Source: Candidatus Saliniplasma halalkaliphilum (GTDB lineage Archaea > Thermoplasmatota > Thermoplasmata > Halarchaeoplasmatales > Halarchaeoplasmataceae). From it: 13,413 bases of DNA. The DNA is taken from contig JAFDTG010000037.1 in NCBI GenBank assembly GCA_019594235.1, positions 1 to 13,413 on the forward strand, read 5' to 3'. Of this stretch, positions 6,374 through 11,459 are shown piece by piece; positions within the stretch are counted from its first letter, which is position 1, and each line of letters begins with the position of its first letter. Below the pieces are notes generated by a model. The model had not been told where the DNA came from. It saw only the letters and a list, made by a program, of their open reading frames with translations, and searched no databases. The position numbers and the translations under genes are program-made.

Positions 6374-7891
6374 ATGGAATTCGAGCTTGAAGCAGTTCTC
6401 TCCTTCAGCGGAGAGATAGACGAGATCATAGATGATATATCTAAAGTTATATCCGCGGCAAACGAGGATATTCTAAAAAGAGGCATTCCAAAAAATGTAG
6501 AGTCTGGTGGAGCTTCTGTGGTTGAACACAGTGTAGAGGGTAAAGACCTTCATGTAAAGATAATATCCGATAGATATGTTAGAGCACATGATGGTATAGT
6601 TCGTTTGAGGAAAAAACTTAGTGAAGACATGGGTAAAAAACATCACGTGGGAGTTAGGGATGTTAAAATCGATCAATATCAGATTCGCTTTGAGTTAGAA
6701 GATGAACCAAAAAAGGAGATCAAATTACCATTTGTTGATAATATCAAAATCGACGGAAAAGAATGCGAGATATCTGTAAGCAGTCTTACAGAAGACCAAC
6801 TTCAAAGAAACTTTGTAGATCGGATAATCAATAGAATCAAAGAGAAGGTTCATCACCAATATTATGAAGGAAAAGAGGAGAAATGGGAATTAGTTTGGGA
6901 ATCTAAGAAGAAAGATATTATTTGGAATGAAGATCCGACGGAAGCAATGGAAGAAAGGGGTTGGATAAAGAAAGGTCCGACCAAAGGAAAATGGTTTTAC
7001 CGGCCTCAGGCGGCAAAGATATTGAAAACCATGGAGGAGATAGCTGTTACCGAGGTCCTTAAGCCGCTGGGTTTCGAAGAAATAATAGAGAGCATCATGG
7101 TGCCCTTCGACGTTTGGATCGATACAGGTCACATGGAAGGTATACCAAACGAAGCCTATTACATTTCAGAACCTAGAACAAGAGATCCTGAGGAGTGGGA
7201 AGAGATGATCGATGAGATCAAGATCTCTCGTGATGTTCCAATAGAAAAGTTAGATCAGATGACAACCGCTCCAAGAGCCGGGGTCTGTTATGCACAATGT
7301 CCCATAATTTATTGGTCTCTCAAAAACCGCACCATATCCGATAACAGTTTACCGGTGTTGATCTTTGATAAAACATCTCCCAGTGCAAGGTATGAGTCCG
7401 GGGGACGTCACGGCATCGAAAGAGTGGATGAATTCCACCGTATAGAACCTGTATATATCGGTACGAAAGAGCAGTTGATAGATCTGAAAGAAAAACTTAT
7501 CGAAAGGTATAAGTTCGTATTTGAAGATATCTTAGAACTCGAATGGAGGATGGCCAATGTGACTCCTTTCTATCTTCAGCAAGCGGGAGAAGAAGAAGAG
7601 GACGGGGAAACGGAATTAGGAACCGTTGACTTCGAAGCATATCTCCCCTATCGAGGTAGTAGAGAAGAAAGTGAATGGTTAGAATTCCAGAATCTTTCTC
7701 TTTTCAAAAAGTATACTGACTCGTTTAACATCAAGTCTCAAACCAAAGAACTTTACTCTGGATGTACAGGTATCGGTCTAGAAAGGTGGGCATCGGCATT
7801 CCTAGCTCAGAAGGGTTTAGATCCTGAGAATTGGCCGGAAGAATTTATAAAAAGATTCGGGGATATGCCTAAAGGAATCGAATTACTTTAG
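6374..7891 (+). CDS. serS: Seryl-tRNA synthetase, type 2 (zinc-dependent archaeal form)
   Basis: Charges tRNA-Ser with serine using ATP, in the cytoplasm. The 505 residues match the type-2 SerRS length (about 500-515). The family lacks the coiled-coil arm of ordinary SerRS and instead has an N-terminal tRNA-binding domain, here about 1-165. The class II catalytic core follows (about 205-505): GHMEGIPNEAYYI (252-264), PRAGVCYAQCPIIYW (300-314), motif 2 in GGRHGIERVDEFHRIE (343-358), and motif 3 with YSGCTGIGLERW (461-472). Known type-2 enzymes bind a catalytic zinc through two cysteines and a glutamate; here Cys305 or Cys309, a Glu of motif 2, and Cys464 fit these roles. An acidic insertion (EEEEDGETE) lies at 406-414. 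It has its own box A. The substrate tRNA-Ser(CGA) is encoded at 716-802 but is not linked in an operon. Confidence 0.92.
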   Translation: MEFELEAVLSFSGEIDEIIDDISKVISAANEDILKRGIPKNVESGGASVVEHSVEGKDLHVKIISDRYVRAHDGIVRLRKKLSEDMGKKHHVGVRDVKIDQYQIRFELEDEPKKEIKLPFVDNIKIDGKECEISVSSLTEDQLQRNFVDRIINRIKEKVHHQYYEGKEEKWELVWESKKKDIIWNEDPTEAMEERGWIKKGPTKGKWFYRPQAAKILKTMEEIAVTEVLKPLGFEEIIESIMVPFDVWIDTGHMEGIPNEAYYISEPRTRDPEEWEEMIDEIKISRDVPIEKLDQMTTAPRAGVCYAQCPIIYWSLKNRTISDNSLPVLIFDKTSPSARYESGGRHGIERVDEFHRIEPVYIGTKEQLIDLKEKLIERYKFVFEDILELEWRMANVTPFYLQQAGEEEEDGETELGTVDFEAYLPYRGSREESEWLEFQNLSLFKKYTDSFNIKSQTKELYSGCTGIGLERWASAFLAQKGLDPENWPEEFIKRFGDMPKGIELL

Positions 7892-7922
7892 TTCGAATCC
7901 CCTTAATCCAACCAAAAAGTAG

Positions 7923-7940
7923 TTATATTAATTATATTTA
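7923..7940 (+). promoter_or_regulatory. Probable box A region of the S3Ae gene
   Basis: TTATATTAATTATATTTA contains overlapping TATA-like boxes. A start about 26 bases on (near 7957) would give a leader of about 55 bases containing the SD and much of the 7955-7972 hairpin. A second AT-rich stretch at 7973-7986 would start transcripts too close to keep the SD. Confidence 0.45.
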
Positions 7941-7954
7941 CTTGCAATTTACCT

Positions 7955-7972
7955 TACCGACGTAGATCGGTA
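7955..7972 (+). promoter_or_regulatory. Inverted repeat in the S3Ae leader
   Basis: TACCGA-CGTAGA-TCGGTA is a perfect 6-bp inverted repeat with a 6-base loop, 41 bases before the S3Ae start. It could be an RNA hairpin used for autogenous control or an operator next to the promoter. The sequence alone cannot separate these. Confidence 0.4.
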
Positions 7973-8001
7973 TTATATGATTTAAAATCCTCAAGATTCA
8001 A

Positions 8002-8006
8002 AGGAG
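8002..8006 (+). promoter_or_regulatory. Shine-Dalgarno site of the S3Ae gene
   Basis: AGGAG, 7 bases before ATG 8014, fixes the start and implies a leadered mRNA. Confidence 0.7.
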
Positions 8007-8013
8007 AATTACC

Positions 8014-8931
8014 ATGGCTAGGCAAAAATCCAGGCGTGCAGGAAGACGTGTTAAAGATAAATGGAAATCAAAGAGCTGGTATAGAATAGTAGCTCCAGAA
8101 ATGTTCGATGGAGCTGTTGTAGGAGAAACACCTGCTGCTGAACCTGAAGAACTGTTAGGAAGGACCGCTTCCATCAGTATGCAGGACTTAACCGGCGACT
8201 TTTCTAAGGTTCACATCAAAGCAGAATTCAAAGTGAACGGCGTAAGAGGAGGGGAGTGTGTGACCAGATTCGTGGGTCATGACATGACCAGTGACTATAT
8301 CAGGAGATTGACACGTAGAAGAAGATCCAAGATAGATTCGGTTTTCGATACGAGGACCAAAGAAGGTTATCAAGTGAGAATTAAGGTTTTATCAGTTACC
8401 GATAAGAGGATAAACTCTTCCATTAAACAATCACTCAGAAAGAAGATGAAAGGGATATTGGACGAAGAGGTTCCAAAATCAACCTTATCTGAACTTGTAA
8501 GTAAAATGATCTTCAGCAGTTTAGCGAAAAAGATAAAGAAAGAAACTAAAGAGATCTATCCTCTGAAGAGGGTCGAGATACGTAAATCTGAAGTACGATC
8601 CGTTCCCAGCGACGAGGAACTCGACGAGAGGATCATCAGTCAGGAAGAGTTGGATAAAGAAGCTGAGGAAAAAGAAGATGAAGAGACGTCCGAAGAGGTA
8701 ATGGAAGAGGTCAAGGAAGAAGAGAAAAAGAAGACCAAACCCGAAGTCATAAAGGAGTTCCAGGAGATAGAGGGCGTTGGTCCTACCATGGCAGAAAAGC
8801 TATATGATGGAGGATACAAATCCATTGAAGAGTTAAAAGAAGCCACTAAAGAAGACCTTAAAGACGTTGAAGGAGTTGGGCCAGCTTTCTCTGAAAAGAT
8901 CATCAAGGCTCTTCATCGAGAAGAGGAATAA
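8014..8931 (+). CDS. rps3ae: Ribosomal protein S3Ae (eS1) with C-terminal helix-hairpin-helix extension
   Basis: A protein of the small ribosomal subunit, located near the mRNA exit and the 16S rRNA 3' end. Residues 1-200 form the S3Ae core: basic start ARQKSRRAGRRVKDKWKSK, WYRIVAPEMFDG, GRTASISMQDLTGD, and RRLTRRRRSKIDSVFD (97-112). Archaeal S3Ae usually ends near 200-240 residues; this one has 305. The extra part is an acidic, probably coiled linker (about 200-245, rich in Glu and Lys) and a double helix-hairpin-helix domain (about 246-305) with two copies of an EGVGPxxxEK pattern at 253-262 and 286-295. HhH pairs bind nucleic acid backbones, so the tail may contact rRNA or mRNA; this is inference. 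There is no frameshift or internal stop at the junction, so it is a true fusion. Start by SD at 8002-8006. tRNA-Met follows after 15 bases. Confidence 0.92.
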   Translation: MARQKSRRAGRRVKDKWKSKSWYRIVAPEMFDGAVVGETPAAEPEELLGRTASISMQDLTGDFSKVHIKAEFKVNGVRGGECVTRFVGHDMTSDYIRRLTRRRRSKIDSVFDTRTKEGYQVRIKVLSVTDKRINSSIKQSLRKKMKGILDEEVPKSTLSELVSKMIFSSLAKKIKKETKEIYPLKRVEIRKSEVRSVPSDEELDERIISQEELDKEAEEKEDEETSEEVMEEVKEEEKKKTKPEVIKEFQEIEGVGPTMAEKLYDGGYKSIEELKEATKEDLKDVEGVGPAFSEKIIKALHREEE

Positions 8932-8984
8932 TATTTTTATCGCAAAGTCGGGGTAGCTCAGCCTGGCGGAGCGCTAGACTCATA

Positions 8985-9040
8985 GGGAATGACAAAAGCG
9001 TTCCTATTAAAAAAAGATGAACAGGTATTCTTCCTGGGAA
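8985..9040 (+). other. tRNA-Met intron with canonical bulge-helix-bulge splice motif
   Basis: The intron lies after position 37 of the tRNA, the commonest archaeal site. The motif can be drawn base by base: anticodon stem CUAGA/UCUAG; 3-base bulge AAA (9039-9041); central 4-bp helix CUCA (8979-8982) with UGGG (9035-9038); 3-base bulge UAG (8983-8985); outer helix GGAA (8986-8989) with UUCC (9031-9034). Cuts after A8984 and A9040 give a normal 7-base anticodon loop CTCATAA. The tRNA splicing endonuclease would remove it. Confidence 0.88.
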
Positions 9041-9059
9041 ATCTAGAGGTCGCGGGTTC

Positions 9060-9076
9060 AAACCCCGTCCCCGACA
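9060..9076. repeat. Direct repeat, copy 1: 3' end of tRNA-Met
   Basis: AAACCCCGTCCCCGACA is the end of the T loop, the T stem, the acceptor strand and the discriminator of tRNA-Met. It recurs exactly at 9179-9195. The T-rich stretch after it (TTATTTTGTTTTAAAG) also resembles that after copy 2. Confidence 0.85.
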
Positions 9077-9122
9077 CTTATTTTGTTTTAAAGGGTAAGG
9101 GGTTTGAATCGGAGGTTCACGA

Positions 9123-9139
9123 GTCAATCCGTGATTGAC
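9123..9139. repeat. Inverted repeat between the two copies of the tRNA-Met 3' end
   Basis: GTCAAT-CCGTG-ATTGAC, a perfect 6-bp hairpin with a 5-base loop, in the 102 bases that separate the direct repeats. It could be a structure in the tRNA trailer or an operator-like site. Its role is unknown. Confidence 0.4.
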
Positions 9140-9178
9140 GAATTGTCGGAAAACGAACGGTATGAGTTTTCTCTACAA

Positions 9179-9195
9179 AAACCCCGTCCCCGACA
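9179..9195. repeat. Direct repeat, copy 2: duplicated 3' end of tRNA-Met (att-like)
   Basis: An exact 17-base copy of the tRNA-Met 3' end, 119 bases downstream of the original, followed by a similar T-rich tail (TTTATTCTTTTGTTTTTAAG) that runs into the DP1 stop codon. No complete second tRNA surrounds it. A GTCGG at 9145-9149 can pair with CCGAC at 9190-9194. Duplication of a tRNA 3' end is the mark left by integrases that use tRNA genes, but no integrase is present here; local tandem duplication would also explain it. Confidence 0.7.
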
Positions 9196-9210
9196 TTTAT
9201 TCTTTTGTTT

Positions 9211-10683
9211 TTAAGTAAATTGTTTTACAGTTATCTGATTTGAAGCAGGATCTAAAACGATCACCTTTGCGGGGTCTGGCTGTATATCACGCATCTTTTG
9301 GTATTCTGTTTGGTCCTGCCAGGTTGATGAGTTTATCATTATGGTACCGTGATAATCCTCGACTTGAGTTTTATGGATATGACCTGTCACAAACACATCT
9401 GGCAGTTCGTCTATAACAAGTAGATCTTCCTTCTCAGGTGCTATCGGTGTCTTCTCACCGTAAACGGGTACCAGGTGACGTCTTTCCATCATCTCTCTCA
9501 TAGCTGTAATGGGATGGTCAGTATCAACGTGATTCAATTTATCTGAAAGGTCGTTAATACTTCTACCGTGATACATCAATATCTTCAAACCATCTATATT
9601 GATAAAAGCAGGGTTTCCATAGAATTTCACATTTTCCTGGAACATCTCACGTACTTCTTCAGGTAAACAAGGTTGTGGTTCTGGGTTCCTTACGATATCG
9701 TGGTTACCTGGGATCGTGATGATAGCTATGTTTTTTGGAAGTTTTTTTATCATCTTTGCAAATTCCCTATATTGTTCAAAAATATCCACAATCTCAAGTT
9801 CATCTTCTTGATTCGGATATATACCTATACCATCTATTAAATCACCAGATATGATGATATATTTGATATCCTTAGCTTTTTCACTGTCGGAGTTTATCCA
9901 TTCTACGAACCGATTCCACTCTTCCTTCAAAAATGTGTCACTCCCAACATGGACATCTCCGATAAAAGCTATCTTACCTTTAAAATCTCTATGACTTTGA
10001 GACCGTATTTTTGGGACACCAGGCCTTATTATATCTTTAATGGAAAGGGTAACATCATAGTCCTTTCTCTTATCCCAAACGCTGCCAATAGCGAGTATAA
10101 CTTCATCTTCTAGTAGATCTTTCTCGAATGCAGGATTCCCAGGTGATATGAAACCTCGCATTATACCAGTAGGATCCTCTAACTGCAGTATCTTGTTCCC
10201 ATTATTGGTTTCGTGTATATCTCCGACCATTGCTATGACTTTTGCGTTCCCTTTCCTTTTTTTAGCCGAGGCTATATCGATGATTCCGTTGCTCTCTCTT
10301 CTTTTAGACAAAATTGATCGCAGTTTTTCGTACCTATTGTTGAAATATTTTGTAAAATCATCTATAACCCCTGTACAGGTCGAATTACCGGTAATATCTC
10401 GTATTACCTGGATATTTTCACAAAGGGATGCAGTACCTTCCGTCTCTGTTATGAGTTCAGTAGTTGTTTCAACAGATTCTTCAATTCCGCTTCCTTTTTC
10501 AACATATGATTCTATAGCATCTCTGCCGATCGGGAATGGTAAATTTTTCTTTTCTAAAAGACCTTTAACGATTGAATTGGGATCATCCTGACTTTCGAGG
10601 TATTCCCAGGCACTGGGGGATATCAATGTATTTTTTTCTGTGACTTTTCGAAGTATTTCTTCGTGCATCCCAATCATTAACAT
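9211..10683 (-). CDS. polB: DNA polymerase D small subunit (DP1), proofreading exonuclease
   Basis: The small subunit of the archaeal replicative DNA polymerase PolD, which works with the large subunit DP2 (not in this window) and provides 3'-5' proofreading. The 490 residues include an N-terminal helical region (1-135), an OB fold (about 146-220; VIAMVGDI, LEDPTGIMRGFI) and a calcineurin-like phosphoesterase domain (235-490). All metal-binding motifs are present: GDVHVGSD (242-249), GDLIDG (280-285), GNHD (326-329), YHG with His372, and GHIH (434-437), so the nuclease should be active. The start is ATG 10683; ATGs at 10677 and 10668 are possible, but box A at 10709-10717 gives transcription near 10687, favouring the first. 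It stops just beside the duplicated tRNA end. Gene symbols differ between archaea (polB, polD1, dp1). Confidence 0.93.
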   Translation of the reverse strand: MLMIGMHEEILRKVTEKNTLISPSAWEYLESQDDPNSIVKGLLEKKNLPFPIGRDAIESYVEKGSGIEESVETTTELITETEGTASLCENIQVIRDITGNSTCTGVIDDFTKYFNNRYEKLRSILSKRRESNGIIDIASAKKRKGNAKVIAMVGDIHETNNGNKILQLEDPTGIMRGFISPGNPAFEKDLLEDEVILAIGSVWDKRKDYDVTLSIKDIIRPGVPKIRSQSHRDFKGKIAFIGDVHVGSDTFLKEEWNRFVEWINSDSEKAKDIKYIIISGDLIDGIGIYPNQEDELEIVDIFEQYREFAKMIKKLPKNIAIITIPGNHDIVRNPEPQPCLPEEVREMFQENVKFYGNPAFINIDGLKILMYHGRSINDLSDKLNHVDTDHPITAMREMMERRHLVPVYGEKTPIAPEKEDLLVIDELPDVFVTGHIHKTQVEDYHGTIMINSSTWQDQTEYQKMRDIQPDPAKVIVLDPASNQITVKQFT

Positions 10684-10708
10684 ACATCTAACAATTGATA
10701 GATAAGTC

Positions 10709-10717
10709 TTTTTAAAT
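10709..10717 (-). promoter_or_regulatory. Box A promoter of the DP1 gene
   Basis: ATTTAAAAA on the minus strand, centred 30 bases before ATG 10683. It implies a leader of only a few bases and a transcript separate from the nitroreductase gene upstream. Confidence 0.5.
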
Positions 10718-10774
10718 CTATGTCATCATTATGTAAATAGAACTATTTTTTAAAGGTATTTAATCAGTAAGAAT

Positions 10775-11320
10775 TCACCATTTTATCCAAACTTTATCAA
10801 GGGGTCTTTTAGGAACTTTAAGTACATCATCCTCATGATGATACTCGACTACATTTTCACTCTCTACGACTTCTGGATTCTCCGCAGGGAAACCTAGGGC
10901 AACCAGGTAGATTAATTTAAAATCGGATGGGAACGGTAATATTTCCTGAAGTTTTTCTCTATCAATACTACCCAATATACAAGAGCCGACGCCTTCGTTC
11001 CAAGCTGTTAAACATATGCTTTGAGCAGCTATCCCTGCATCTATATCCCAGCCATATCCTTCTTTTTTCAAAATACCTATGTATGCCCTTGGCATTTCGG
11101 ACTCATCCGGTTCCCAGTCAAGGTATCCCGCCCAGTTAGTATATCTAAATACTTCTTTTAGTTTTCTTGTAATACTTATAAATTTCAAGGGTTGTTTATT
11201 AGCGGCTGACGGAGATAGTCTTCCAGCGTTGACACATTTTTCTAAAACATCAGAAGGGACAGATATATCTTCAAATCTTCGTATACTTCTCCTACCAATT
11301 ATAGCATTATATGTATCCAT
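10775..11320 (-). CDS. Nitroreductase-family flavoprotein
   Basis: A 181-residue FMN-dependent oxidoreductase of the nitroreductase fold, normally a cytoplasmic dimer that uses NAD(P)H. N-terminal IIGRRSIRRFEDISVP (7-22) holds the Arg residues that grip the FMN phosphate. GRLSPSAANKQPLKFISI (33-50) is the conserved flavin-binding stretch. GIAAQSICLTAWNEGVGSCILGSID (96-120) is the dimer-interface helix and FMN-binding loop, and IYLVALGFPAE (137-147) the typical final strand. The length is at the short end of the family. The substrate cannot be inferred: members act on nitroaromatics, quinones, flavins or enones, and some are housekeeping enzymes. It has its own box A (11348-11355) in a divergent region shared with the large secreted protein gene. 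DP1 lies 91 bases downstream with a separate promoter. Confidence 0.88.
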   Translation of the reverse strand: MDTYNAIIGRRSIRRFEDISVPSDVLEKCVNAGRLSPSAANKQPLKFISITRKLKEVFRYTNWAGYLDWEPDESEMPRAYIGILKKEGYGWDIDAGIAAQSICLTAWNEGVGSCILGSIDREKLQEILPFPSDFKLIYLVALGFPAENPEVVESENVVEYHHEDDVLKVPKRPLDKVWIKW

Positions 11321-11347
11321 TTTACCAATTCCGAATCAAACCTTTCT

Positions 11348-11355
11348 CTTATATG
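11348..11355 (-). promoter_or_regulatory. Box A promoter of the nitroreductase gene
   Basis: CATATAAG on the minus strand, centred about 31 bases before ATG 11320, giving a leader of about 5 bases. Confidence 0.55.
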
Positions 11356-11397
11356 TTTTACTTTATGACTTATACATCCTCACATTTTGGGCAAATA

Positions 11398-11405
11398 CTT
11401 TTATA
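11398..11405 (+). promoter_or_regulatory. Box A promoter of the large secreted protein gene
   Basis: CTTTTATA followed by GG, centred about 58 bases before ATG 11460. Transcription would begin near 11428, leaving a leader of about 32 bases that includes the GGTGA SD. A second TATA-like run (GATATATAC, 11424-11432) is closer but would start the mRNA after the SD. Confidence 0.5.
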
Positions 11406-11449
11406 GGTTATTAAAACTACATGAGATATATACTAAATTTGTCCAACAT

Positions 11450-11454
11450 GGTGA
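11450..11454 (+). promoter_or_regulatory. Shine-Dalgarno site deciding the start of the secreted protein
   Basis: GGTGA, 5 bases before ATG 11460. It overlaps the upstream in-frame ATG at 11448, which has no SD of its own, so translation should begin at 11460. Confidence 0.65.
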
Positions 11455-11459
11455 AAAGT

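Larger units (their letters stand above)
8947..9076 (+). tRNA. tRNA-Met (CAT), elongator type, with a 56-base intron
   Basis: Acceptor stem GTCGGGG (8947-8953) pairs with CCCCGAC (9069-9075), discriminator A 9076. The D stem is GCTC/GAGC. The anticodon stem CTAGA (8974-8978) pairs with TCTAG (9042-9046). The loop carries anticodon CAT (8981-8983), interrupted by an intron at 8985-9040. The T arm is GCGGG-TTCAAAC-CCCGT. The anticodon stem lacks the three G-C pairs of initiator tRNA, so this is the elongator; a tRNA-Ile2 with a modified CAU is a less likely reading. CCA is not encoded. Only 15 bases separate it from the S3Ae stop, too short for a separate promoter, so it is probably cut from a shared transcript or started inside the S3Ae gene. 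Confidence 0.92.

Noticed and set aside
7859..7902. GGGGAT...ATCCCC pairing around the serS stop, with a tRNA-like GTTCGAATCCCC end
   Set aside because: The loop is 32 bases, the left arm is inside the SerRS coding sequence, and no cloverleaf can be built. A chance match to a T arm is more likely than a tRNA relic or terminator.
8640..8906. Minus-strand Ser-rich open frame of 88 codons
   Set aside because: Antisense to the Glu/Lys-rich linker and HhH tail of S3Ae; Glu codons read backwards give Ser/Phe-rich noise.
8903..9127. Minus-strand open frame across tRNA-Met containing GLNPRP
   Set aside because: This peptide pattern is the usual false translation of a tRNA T arm; the frame covers the tRNA and its intron.
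10148..10591. Long open frame (147 codons) on the plus strand inside the DP1 gene
   Set aside because: Antisense to a well-supported DP1 frame with intact motifs; its translation is low-complexity hydrophobic/Ser-rich and resembles no family.
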